Positions 45,937-56,096 are shown, counted from the first letter of the stretch. The stretch: 64,000 nucleotides of DNA from Halictus rubicundus (GCF_050948215.1 NW_027488580.1:1488001-1552000); one strand, 5' to 3'. Numbers and translations are program-made. Notes: a model not told the origin generated them from the letters alone.

Positions 45937-47710
45937 ATGAATCCTCTCCTATCCTCTATCCTATCCTATCCTGTATCCTATCCTATCCTCTACCCTATCC
46001 TATCCTCTATCATATCCTATCCTCTATCCTATCCAATCCCCTATCCTAACCTCTATCCTGTAGTATCCTCTATCGTATACTATTCTCTATCCTATCCTCT
46101 ACTATATAATATCCTCTATCCTATCCTCTCCTCTATACTACCCAATCCCCTATCCTATCCTCTATACGATCCTATCCTCTATGCTATCTTATCCTCTATC
46201 CGATCCTATCCTTTATCATATCCTATCCTCTATCCTATCCTATTCTGCATCCTATACTCTACCCTATCCTATCCTCTATCGTATCCTATCCTCTATCCTA
46301 TCCAATCCTCGATCCTATCCTCTATCCTATCCTCTATCGTATCCTATCCTCTAAACGATCCTATCCTCTATACTATCCTATCCTCTATGCTATCTTATCC
46401 TCTATCCGATCCTATCCTCTATCCTATCCTATCCTCTATCCTATCCTCTATCGTATCCTATCCTCTATCCGATCCTATCCTCTATACTATCCTATCCTCT
46501 ACCCTATCCTATCCTCTATCTTATCCTATTCTGTATCCTATACTCTACCCTATCCTATCCTCTATCGTATCCTATTCTCTATCCTATCCAATCCTCGATC
46601 CTATCCTCTATCCTATCCTCTATCGTATCCTATCCTCTAAACGATCCTATCCTCTATACTATTCTATCCTCTATCCTATAATATCATCTATCCTATCCTA
46701 TCCACTATCCTATCCGATCCTCAATCCTATCCTATCATGAATCCTCTCCTATCCTCTATCCTATCCTATCCTGTATCCTATCCTATCCTCTATACTATCC
46801 TATCCTCTATCCTATCCTATCCTCTATCCTATCCTATTCTGTATCCTATACTCTACCCTATCCTATCCTCTATCCTATCCTATCCTCTATCCTATCCAAT
46901 CCTCGATCCTATCCTATCCAATCCCCTATCCTATCCTCTATCCTGTCCTATCCTCTATCCTATACTATTCTCTATCCTATCCTCTACCCTATTCTATCCT
47001 CTATCCTATCCTATCCTCTATCCTATCCAATCCCCTATTCTATCCTCTATCCGATCCTATACCCTATCCTATCCTATCCTCTATCCTATCCTATTCTCTA
47101 TCCTATCCTCTACCCTATCCTATCCTCTATCCTATCCTATCCTCTATCCTATCCTATCCTCTATCCTATCCAATCCTCTATCCTATCCTCTATCGTATCC
47201 TATCCTCTATCCGATCCTATCCTCTATACTATGCTATCCTCTACCCTATCCTATCCTCTATCCTATCCTATCCTCTATCCTATCCAATCCCCTAACCTAT
47301 CCTCTATCCGATCCTATCCTCTACCCTATCCTATCCTCTATCCTATCCTATCCTCTATCCTATCCAATCACCTATCCTATCCTCTATACGATCCTATCCT
47401 CTATGCTATCTTATCCTCTATCCGATCCTATCCTTTATCCTATCCTATCCTCTATCCTATCCTATTCTGTATCCTATACTCTACCCTATCCTATCCTCTA
47501 TCGTATCCTATCCTCTATCCGATCCTATCCTCTATCCTATCCTATCCTCTATCCTATCCTATTCTCTATCATATCCTCTACCCTATCCTATCCTCTATCC
47601 GATCCTATCCTCTATCCTATCCTATCCTATTCTCTATCCTATCCTCTACCCTATCCTATCCTCTATCCTATCCAATCACCTATCCTATCCTCTATCCGAT
47701 CCTATCCTCT
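45937..47710 (+). repeat. Higher-order block H7, copy 2
   Basis: Copy of 43090-44863 with scattered substitutions, such as CTGTAGTATCC at 46058 for CTGTCCTATCC. Bases 46197-47125 are repeated again at 47710-48638. Confidence 0.83.
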
Positions 47711-48638
47711 ATCCGATCCTATCCTTTATCATATCCTATCCTCTATCCTATCCTATTCTGCATCCTATACTCTACCCTATCCTATCCTCTATCGTATCCT
47801 ATCCTCTATCCTATCCAATCCTCGATCCTATCCTCTATCCTATCCTCTATCGTATCCTATCCTCTAAACGATCCTATCCTCTATACTATCCTATCCTCTA
47901 TGCTATCTTATCCTCTATCCGATCCTATCCTCTATCCTATCCTATCCTCTATCCTATCCTCTATCGTATCCTATCCTCTATCCGATCCTATCCTCTATAC
48001 TATCCTATCCTCTACCCTATCCTATCCTCTATCCTACCCTATTCTGTATCCTATACTCTACCCTATCCTATCCTCTATCGTATCCTATTCTCTATCCTAT
48101 CCAATCCTCGATCCTATCCTCTATCCTATCCTCTATCGTATCCTATCCTCTAAACGATCCTATCCTCTATACTATTCTATCCTCTATCCTATAATATCAT
48201 CTATCCTATCCTATCCACTAACCTATCCGATCCTCAATCCTATCCTATCATGAATCCTCTCCTATCCTCTATCCTATCCTATCCTGTATCCTATCCTATC
48301 CTCTATACTATCCTATCCTCTATCCTATCCTATCCTCTATCCTATCCTATTCTGTATCCTATACTCTACCCTATCCTATCCTCTATCCTATCCTATCCTC
48401 TATCCTATCCAATCCTCGATCCTATCCTATCCAATCCCCTATCCTATCCTCTATCCTGTCCTATCCTCTATCCTATACTATTCTCTATCCTATCCTCTAC
48501 CCTATCCTATCCTCTATCCTATCCTATCCTCTATCCTATCCAATCCCCTATCCTATCCTCTAACCGATCCTATACCCTATCCTATCCTATCCTCTATCCT
48601 ATACTATTCTCTATCCTATCCTCTACCCTATCCTATCC
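47710..48638 (+). repeat. Third copy of part of H7, 1513-bp spacing
   Basis: Matches 46197-47125 at offset 1513, which is exactly 89 x 17. It shares the TTTATCATATCC variant with 46197-46225. It ends where CCATCCTAGACTCTC begins. Confidence 0.8.
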
Positions 48639-50599
48639 TCCATCCTAGACTCTCATCTATCCTATCATATTCTCTATCCTATCCTCTATCGTTTGCTCTA
48701 TCCTATCCTATCCACTATCCTATCCTATCCTCAATCCTATACTATCCGGTATCCTATCGAATCACCTATCCTATCCTCTATACGATCGAATCATCTATCC
48801 TATCCTATCATCTATCCTATCCTATCCTCTATCCTATCCCACTCTGTATCCTATACTCTACCTTATCCTATCCTATCCTCTATCCTATCCTATCCTCTAC
48901 CCTATTCTATCCTCTATCCTATCATATCCTCTATCCTATCCAATCCCCTATCCTATCCTCTATCCTATCCTATCCTATCCTCTACCCTATCCTATCCTCT
49001 ATCCTATCCTATCCTCTACCCTATCCTATCCTCTATCCTATCCTATCCTCTATCGTATCCTATCCTCTATCCTATCCAATCCCCTATCCTATCCTCTATC
49101 CGTTCCTATCCTCTATCGTATCCTATCCTCTATCCGAACCTATCCTCTATCCTATCCTATCCTCTATCCTATCCTATTCTCTATCCTATCCTCTACCCTA
49201 TCCTATCCTCTATCCTATCCTATCCTCTATCCTATCCTATCCTGTATCCTATCCAATCCTCTATCCTATCCTCTATCGTATCCTATCCTCTATCCGATCC
49301 TATCCTCTATACTATGCTATCCTCTACCCTATCCTATCCTCTATCCTATCCTATCCTCTATCCTATCCAATCCCCTAACCTATCCTCTATCCGATCCTAT
49401 CCTCTACCCTATCCTATCCTCTATCCTATCCTATCCTCTATCCTATCCTATCCTCTACCCTATCCTATTCTGTATCCTATCCTATGCTCTATCCTATCCA
49501 ATCCCCTATCCTATCCTTTATCCGATCCTATCATCTATCCTATCCTATCCTCTATCCTATCCAATCACCTATCCTATCCTCTATACGATCCTATCCTCTA
49601 TGCTATCCTATTCTGTATCCTATACTCTACCCTATCCTATCCTCTATCGTATCCTATCCTCTATCCGATCCTATCCTCTATCCTATCCTATCCTCTATCC
49701 TATCCTATTCTCTATCATATCCTCTACCCTATCCTATCCTCTATCCTATCCTATCCTCTATCCTATCCTATTCTGTATCCTATACTCTACCCTATCCTAT
49801 CCTCTATCCGATCCTATCCTCTATCCTATCCTATCCTATTCTCTATCCTATCCTCTACCCTATCCTATCCTCTATCCTATCCAATCCCCTATCCTATCCT
49901 CTATCCTGTCCAATCCTCTATCGTATACTATTCTCTATCCTATCCTCTACTATATCCTATCCTCTATCCTATCCTCTCCTCTATACTACCCAATCCCCTA
50001 TCCTATCCTCTATACGATCCTATCCTCTATGCTATCTTATCCTCTATCCTATCCTATCCTCTATCCTATAATATCATCTATCCTATACTATTTTCTATCC
50101 TATCCTATCCTCTATCCTATACTATCCTCTATCGTATCCTATCCTCTATCCTATCCTATCCTCTATTCTATCCAATCCCCTATCCTATCATCTATCCTAT
50201 CGTATCCTTTATCCTATCCTATCCTCTATCCTATAATATCATCAATCCTATCCTATCCACTATCCTATCTGATCCTCAATCCTATCCTATCATGAATCCT
50301 CTCCTATCCACTATCCTATCCTATCCTGTATCCTATCCTATCCTCTATCCTATATAATCCTCTATCCTATTCTATCCTCTATCCTATACTATCCTCTATC
50401 GTATCCTATCCTCTATCCTATCCTATCCTCTATCCTATCCAATCCCCTATCCTATCCTCTATCCGATCCTATCCTCTACCCTATCCTATCCTCTATCCTA
50501 TCCTATCCTATCCTCTACCCTATCCTATCCTCTATCCTATCCTATCCTCTATCGTATCCTATCCTCTATCCCATCCAATCCCCTATCCTATCCCATCCT

Positions 50600-53443
50600 C
50601 TATCCTATCCTATTCTCTATCATATCCTCTACCCTATCCTATCCTCTATCCTATCCTATCCTCTATCCTATCCTATTCTCTATCCTATCCTCTATCCTAT
50701 CCTATTCTGTATCCTATACTCTACCCTATCCTATCCTCTATCCTATCCTATAATCTATCCTATCCTATCCTCTACCCTATCCTATCCTCTATCCTATCCT
50801 ATCCTCTATCCTATCCAAACCCCTATCCTATCCTCTATCCTGCCCTATCCTCTATCGTATACTATTCTCTATCCTATCCTCTACTATATCCTATCCTCTA
50901 TCCTATCCTCTCCTCTATACTACTCAATGCCCTATCCTATCCTCTATACGATCCTATCCTCTATGCTATCTTATCCTCTATCCTATCCTATCCTCTATCC
51001 TATAATATCATCTATCCTATACTATTCTCTATCCTATCCTATCCTCTATCCTATCCTATCCTCTATTCTATCCAATCCCCTATCCTATCATCTATCCGAG
51101 CCTATCCTTTATCCTATCCTATCCTCTATCCTATAATATCATCTATCCTATCCTATCCACTATCCTACCCGATCCTCAATCCTATCCTATCATGAATCCT
51201 CTCCTATCCTCTATCCTATCCTATCCTGTATCCTATCCTATCCTGTATCCTATAATATCCTCTATCCTATCCTATCCTCTATCCTATACTATCCTCTATC
51301 GTATCCTATAATCTATCCTATCCTACCCTCTATTCTATCCAATTCCCTATCCTATCATCTATCCGAACCTATCCTCTATCCTATCATATCCTCCATCCTA
51401 TACTATTCTCTATCCTATCCTCTACCCTATCCTATTATCTATCCTATACTCTCCTCTATACTACCCAATCCCCTATCCTATCCTCTATCCTATCCTATCC
51501 TCTACCCTATCCTATCCTCATGTCCTATCGTATCATGTCCTCTATCCTATCCAATCCCCTAGCCCATCCTCTATTCTGTCCGATCCTCTATCCTATCCTA
51601 TCCTCTATCCTATCCTATCCTCTATACTATCCAATCCCCTATCCTATCCTATATACGATCCTATCCTCTATCCTATCCTATCCTCTATCCTATCCTATTC
51701 TCTATCCTATCCTCTACCCTATCCTATCCTCCATCCTATACTATCATCTATCGTATCCTATTCTCTATCCTATACTATCATCTATCCTATCCTATCCTAT
51801 CCTCTATTATATCCGATCCTCTATATTATCCTATCCTCTATCCTATCCTATCCTCTATCCTATCCAATCCCCTATCCTATCCTCTATCCGATCCTATACT
51901 CTATCCTATCCTATCCTCTATTCTATCCTATTCTCTATCCTATCCTCCATCCTATACTCTCATCTATCCTATCATATTCTCTATCCTATCCTCTATCGTT
52001 TGCTCTATCCTATCCTATCCTCTATCCTATCCTATTCTCTATCATATCCTCTACCCTATCCTATCCTCTATCCTATCCTATCCTCTATCCTATCCTATTC
52101 TCTATCCTATCCTCTATCCTATCCTATTCTGTATCCTATACTCTACCCTATCCTATCCTCTATCCTATCCTATAATCTATCCTATCCTATCCTCTACCCT
52201 ATCCTATCCTCTATCCTATCCTATCCTCTATCCTATCCAATCCCCTATCCTATCCTCTATCCTGTCCTATCCTCTATCGTATACTATTCTCTATCCTATC
52301 CTCTACTATATCCTATCCTCTATCCTATCCTCTCCTCTATACTACTCAATGCCCTATCCTATCCTCTATACGATCCTATCCTCTATGCTATCTTATCCTC
52401 TATCCTATCCTATCCTCTATCCTATAATATCATCTATCCTATACTATTCTCTATCCTATCCTATCCTCTATCCTATCCTATCCTCTATTCTATCCAATCC
52501 CCTATCCTATCATCTATCCGAGCCTATCCTTTATCCTATCCTATCCTCTATCCTATGATATCATCTATCCTATCCTATCCACTATCCTACCCGATCCTCA
52601 ATCCTATCCTATCATGAATCCTCTCCTATCCTCTATCCTATCCTATCCTGTATCCTATCCTATCCTCTATCCTATAATATCCTCTATCCTATCCTATCCT
52701 CTATCCTATACTATCCTCTATCGTATCCTATAATCTATCCTATCCTACCCTCTATTCTATCCAATTCCCTATCCTATCATCTATCCGAACCTATCCTCTA
52801 TCCTATCATATCCTCCATCCTATACTATTCTCTATCCTATCCTCTACCCTATCCTATTATCTATCCTATACTCTCCTCTATACTACCCAATCCCCTATCC
52901 TATCCTCTATCCAATCCTATCCTCTACCCTATCCTATCCTCATGTCCTATCGTATCATGTCCTCTATCCTATCCAATCCCCTAGCCCATCCTCTATTCTG
53001 TCCGATCCTCTATCCTATCCTATCCTCTATCCTATCCTATCCTCTATACTATCCAATCCCCTATCCTATCCTATATACGATCCTATCCTCTATCCTATCC
53101 TATCCTCTATCCTATCCTATTCTCTATCCTATCCTCTACCCTATCCTATCCTCCATCCTATACTATCATCTATCGTATCCTATTCTCTATCCTATACTAT
53201 CATCTATCCTATCCTATCCTATCCTCTATCCTATCCGATCCTCTATATTATCCTATCCTCTATCCTATCCTATCCTCTATCCTATCCAATCCCCTATCCT
53301 ATCCTCTATCCGATCCTATACTCTATCCTATCCTATCCTCTATCCTATCCTATTCTCTATCCTATCCTCCATCCTATACTCTCATCTATCCTATCATATT
53401 CTCTATCCTATCCTCTATCGTTTGCTCTATCCTATCCTATCCT
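50600..53443 (+). repeat. 1422-bp tandem duplication at the left domain's end
   Basis: 50600-52021 and 52022-53443 are adjacent copies. Box B (51520, 52942) and the ACTCAATGCCC variant (50923, 52345) recur at exactly 1422 bp. There are a few differences, for example CTGCCC at 50842 against CTGTCC, AAACCCC at 50817 against AATCCCC, and ATAATATC at 51133 against ATGATATC. It is therefore not a simple copy error of the assembly. Confidence 0.88.
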
Positions 53444-53498
53444 CAATCCTATCCAAATTCTGTATCCTATACTCTACCCTATCCTATCCGAGAGGCCA

Positions 53499-53609
53499 TC
53501 TTTTGCGCACAGACGATTGCGCACGACGGCATGGCACACGGTCCTATTGGACACGGTATTATTGGACACAGGGTTCTTTTGGACACAGTAACCTTGGACA
53601 CAGTGGGTT
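53499..53609 (+). repeat. Left arm of inverted repeat
   Basis: The arm starts TCTTTTGCGCACAGACG and contains two GCGCAC motifs, then four TTGGACAC motifs starting at 53547, 53562, 53579 and 53594 (spacings 15, 17, 15). It ends CACAGTGGGTT next to the loop. Confidence 0.9.
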
Positions 53610-53618
53610 TTCCTCTTT

Positions 53619-53644
53619 CCTAACCCTAACCCTAACCCTAACCC
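53619..53644 (+). repeat. Telomere-like (CCCTAA)n tract in the hairpin loop
   Basis: The tract is CC followed by four TAACCC units (26 bp), equivalent to TTAGGG on the minus strand. It fills most of the loop of the foldback element and runs into the start of the right arm. Four-plus perfect hexamers are unlikely by chance, but a short internal tract does not mark a chromosome end. Confidence 0.85.
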
Positions 53645-53750
53645 ACTGTGTCCAATGTTACTGTGTCCAAAAGAACCGTGTGTCCAATAATACCGTATCC
53701 AAAAGAACCGTGTGCCATGCCGTCGTGCGCAATCGTCTGTGCGCAAAAGA
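53640..53750 (-). repeat. Right arm of inverted repeat
   Basis: This is the reverse complement of the left arm, from AACCCACTGTG at the loop to GCGCAAAAGA at the outer end. Bases 53707-53750 pair perfectly with 53499-53542. Mismatches to the left arm cluster in the TTGGACAC section, for example TTGGATAC here against TTGGACAC on the left. Confidence 0.9.
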
Positions 53751-53756
53751 GCCATC

Positions 53757-54333
53757 CCCATCCTATCCTCTATCCTATCCTATCCTCTATCCAATCCTCT
53801 ATCCTATCCTCTCTCCTATCCTATCCTCTATCCTTTAATATCATCTATTCTATACTATTCTCTATCCTATCCTATCCTCTATCCTATAATATCATCTATC
53901 CTATACTATTCTCTATCCTATCCTATCCTATTCTGTATCCTATACTCTATCCTATCTTATCCACTATCCTATCCTATCCTCAATCCTATCCTATCCTCTA
54001 TCCTATAATATCATTTACCCTATACTATTCTCTATCCTATCCTATCCTCTATCCTATACTATCCTCTATCGTATCCTATCCTCTATCCGATCCTATCCTC
54101 TATCCTATCCTCTAACCTATCCTATTCTGTATCCTATACTCTACCCTACCCTATCCTCTATCCTATCCTATCCTCTATCCTATAATATCCTCTATCCTAT
54201 CCTATCCTCTATCCTATCCAATCCCCTATCCTATCCTATACTCTATCCTATCCTATCCTCTATCCTATCCTCTATCCTATCCTATCCTCTATCCTATGTT
54301 ATGCTCAACCCTATCCTATCCTCAATCCTATCC
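53757..54333 (+). repeat. 17-bp satellite array, segment between foldback element and island
   Basis: This is 577 bp of the same monomer family between two non-satellite insertions. It is more irregular near its right end (around 54287-54320, where GTTATGCTCAACCC interrupts the pattern). Bases 53998-54237 match 58899-59138 on the far side of the island, including shared private variants. Confidence 0.95.
53998..54237 (+). repeat. 240-bp segment shared across the island, left copy
   Basis: Matches 58899-59138 at offset 4901, including the rare CTCTAACCTATCC and CTACCCTACCC variants, with about one substitution seen. Related but distinct forms occur near 13950, 19165 and 27320. Confidence 0.8.
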
Positions 54334-54345
54334 TTTTTTTTTTTT
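54334..54345 (-). other. T12 homopolymer at island left edge (possible poly(A) tail on minus strand)
   Basis: Twelve T residues sit exactly at the change from satellite (AATCCTATCC) to complex sequence (AAAGGTATTTGCC). On the minus strand this reads as an A12 tail followed directly by satellite, as expected for a retrotransposed copy. A chance T-run is possible. Confidence 0.45.
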
Positions 54346-54878
54346 AAAGGTATTTGCCTCTATTTGACTTTTCAATTTCTACAAAAATCGTTAAAAATCT
54401 ATTATCGCTGGTTACGCATGTACTTAATTTAATTTACTCTAATCGATTCGCTTAGACTTAATCTATTTTATATATACTAACACTTAAAGTACCTAGACTC
54501 GAGATTAACACTAGGATTACAAATCTAAAACCTAAACTCTAATACTTTACTAGCTAAACCTATCAACTAAAAACCAAAAAACTAACGCAAACAGTTGTAA
54601 TTCTAATTTTTCTATTAACCTAACCTATGTTATCTACAAATCGCACAGAATCGCCGAGGTCCGCAGAAATCTACTTCACGGCTGCAAAGTTCTCTCTGCC
54701 TGCTAACTTCGGAAATTTGACGAATTTCGCAAAATTGTTAGAATTTTTGGAAAAATCTCGTGCGATCGACGGGAAAAATTCTAAAAACGCTTCGACTTGT
54801 CTGCAGTCGTCTGAACGTGACGAAAAAACGCTAAAAAATGCTAAAATTCTGCTAAATTCAGGATTTCGCAAGAGGGAA

Positions 54879-54907
54879 GTGGGGGTTTTTGGATAGTTAA
54901 CCCCCAC
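54879..54907. other. Stem-loop with 9-bp perfect arms
   Basis: GTGGGGGTT (54879-54887) pairs with AACCCCCAC (54899-54907) around an 11-nt loop. There is no T-run after it, so it is not a bacterial-type terminator. Its role is unknown. Confidence 0.6.
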
Positions 54908-55012
54908 TTATTCTTATATGGTTGTAAAGCCCTCGCTGAATGCGTAATTTGCCTCGTTGAAATTTTTTCGAAAATCGGCTCCTTCCCTTTGTCAGTGCTG
55001 TTATCTCGAAAA

Positions 55013-55025
55013 GGGGGGGGGGGGG
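55013..55025 (+). repeat. G13 homopolymer
   Basis: Thirteen consecutive G residues occur between TCGAAAA and TTTCGAAAA. The length is liable to sequencing and replication error. Confidence 0.9.
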
Positions 55026-55583
55026 TTTCGAAAAAATTTTTTGCCTTGGGGAGTCGCTTTCCCCAGATCAAAAACACCCCTTACACACTCCTACCGAGTC
55101 GACCCACGTACTCAGAATTTTTTCTGATCCGAAATTATTTGGTCACCCGGTATGCACGCTAATTTTAAACTATAACCGATTCCGGCGTTCAGCGGCTCGT
55201 TGTAAAGGTACGGGCGAGCACTTTACTTTCGTCTGGTCCGTTTCCCTAAATTCCGTGAAATAAGCCTGCTAATCGCTATATCTCCGAAATGGGTGGGTGT
55301 AGAGCAAAAAGGTTTTCAGGGGGCAGAATAACTTCTCCTTTCCGGCCCCCTTCGACTCGCCACCCTCCGAAATAGACCCTCCTAAAATTTTATTATGATC
55401 GGCCTATTTTCGAGTTCCACCCGTTTCTGTCCGATATTCTAAAACTTTATATCCGGTGTACTTGTTACCCTGGCTATCCCTCTGTGGTATAAGTTCTTTC
55501 TAATTCCTACCTTACTTTTAGATTGACCGTTAGACCGACCCCTCACGTTGTGTGTGGACCTTTACCGCCGGGCCTTTCGGGTG

Positions 55584-55599
55584 TTCTCTATCCTCTATT
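55584..55599 (+). other. Satellite-like motif inside the island
   Basis: TTCTCTATCCTCTATT resembles the array text TTCTCTATCCTCTCC found repeatedly on both sides. It lies 13 bp before the (CT)n tract. It may be a stray or ancestral monomer, or chance in pyrimidine-rich DNA. Confidence 0.4.
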
Positions 55600-55605
55600 G
55601 TTCTT

Positions 55606-55612
<7 letters not shown>

Positions 55613-55657
<45 letters not shown>
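55613..55657 (+). repeat. (CT)n dinucleotide microsatellite
   Basis: About 22 uninterrupted CT units, preceded by TCTTTGTCTTT and followed by ACGTCAC. This is an ordinary pyrimidine microsatellite. It produces a poly-Leu/Ser stretch in one frame that has no coding meaning. Confidence 0.95.
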
Positions 55658-55659
<2 letters not shown>

Positions 55660-55820
55660 GTCACTAGACACTTGAAAGTTCTTGGTAACTATGTCTCGAG
55701 TGTACTTGGTCGTTTTTTCTACACCTTTTTCACTGGTTTTAATTAATTATTAATTTTTCGAATCTAATTGAAATTTCTATTATTTTTAACGAGTTTCTAA
55801 TCTTTTTTATTTCTTTTCAG

Positions 55821-55932
55821 GTATAGCTGTTCCCGAGGTAGATGCACGGTGCTATTTTACCCGAAGACTTGCAGTTTTTCGGCTTTTCGGCACTCCCGTT
55901 ACCCGGATTTTGCTGAAAGTATCTTTTTTCAC
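55821..55932 (+). other. Candidate internal exon bounded by splice-like signals
   Basis: Upstream is a strong acceptor: a TTCTAAT branch-like motif about 20 nt before a pyrimidine tract ending TTTTCAG at 55820. Downstream is ACGTAAGTAT, an excellent donor with GT at 55933. The 112-bp segment is open in two of three frames. In the third frame a 24-codon ORF (MHGAIL...PLPGFC, 55842-55916 with stop) lies inside it. No domain is recognised and no upstream exon with a start was found. It could be a remnant exon or a chance cluster of signals. Confidence 0.3.
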
Positions 55933-55988
55933 GTAAGTATTCCTGTTTTTATATTTTAAGAGTTTAATCTATTCTTTTTCTTTTTCAG
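55933..55988 (+). other. Candidate 56-nt intron
   Basis: It begins GTAAGTAT, has a TTTAATC branch-like motif and a long pyrimidine tract, and ends TTTTTCAG. The size fits the short introns typical of insects and many fungi. Splicing it out would join the candidate exon to a following frame that stays open for about 28 more codons before TAA. There is no transcript evidence. Confidence 0.3.
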
Positions 55989-56096
55989 GTATTCGCGTTT
56001 GGTTTTTCGAGTTTCTATACTTAATGATCTGCTATTTTCTTACGAATTATACAATTGTTATTCAATTATTTAATTTCGAATTAAGGCAGTTTATCC

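Larger units (their letters stand above)
5520..52962 (+). repeat. Marker family B: CATGTCCTATCGTATCATG box, 17 copies, left domain only
   Basis: The ATG of the box starts at 5520, 5955, 11447, 13318, 15335, 16755, 20706, 21141, 24448, 25218, 29091, 34171, 37766, 41408, 41603, 51520 and 52942. Each copy is followed by a conserved context with CCAATCCCCTAGCC and CTATTCTGTCC. None is present after 56326. Coordinates give the family span. Confidence 0.9.
1..53490 (+). repeat. 17-bp satellite array, left domain
   Basis: The stretch consists throughout of the 17-bp monomer TATCCTATCCTATCCTC and a 12-bp form TATCCTATCCTC. For example, bases 480-760 split cleanly into 17-bp units with a few 12-bp units. 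Variant monomers carry single substitutions such as TATCCGATCC, TATCGTATCC, TACCCTATCC, CCATCC, TATTCTC and TATAATATC. Three 17-bp monomers translate to a 51-bp, 17-residue cycle, which explains the long stop-free frames on +. Variant monomers recur in fixed order over hundreds to thousands of bases, so there is higher-order structure listed separately. No complex sequence was seen before 53491. Array sequence starts at base 1, so the left edge is outside the window. Confidence 0.97.
53495..53756. mobile_element. Foldback / MITE-like non-autonomous element
   Basis: A complex-sequence insert lies inside the satellite. Bases 53499-53609 and 53640-53750 are inverted copies (111 bp each). The outer 44 bp match perfectly and about five mismatches fall in the inner 67 bp, leaving a 30-nt loop. 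GCCATC occurs directly on both sides (53495-53500 and 53751-53756; it shares one or two bases with the left arm) and could be a 6-bp target-site duplication. No transposase fits in 250 bp, so the element would be mobilised in trans if it is a MITE. I do not recognise the family. Alternatives are a foldback element of another class or a local inverted duplication. A transcript would fold into a long hairpin. Confidence 0.75.

Noticed and set aside
50600..53443. Pure assembly duplication
   Set aside because: The two copies differ at several positions, so they are at least not an exact software copy. Long-read confirmation is still the decisive test.
1..53490. CRISPR-like regular repeats
   Set aside because: There are no unique spacers. 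The sequence between any two repeats is more of the same monomer, and the sequence is eukaryotic in character.
53619..53644. True chromosome end
   Set aside because: There are only about four units, inside a hairpin loop, and satellite continues on both sides for kilobases.
53474..53761. 95-codon minus-strand frame (MGMALL...) over the foldback element
   Set aside because: It reads through both inverted arms and the telomere-like loop (the GLGLGLG part is the hexamer repeat). It is a consequence of the hairpin, not a protein gene.
54879..54907. Rho-independent terminator
   Set aside because: There is no U-tract after the stem and no bacterial gene context.
55552..55746. 64-codon frame with poly-Leu/Ser
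   Set aside because: The centre is the (CT)22 microsatellite; the flanks show no domain.
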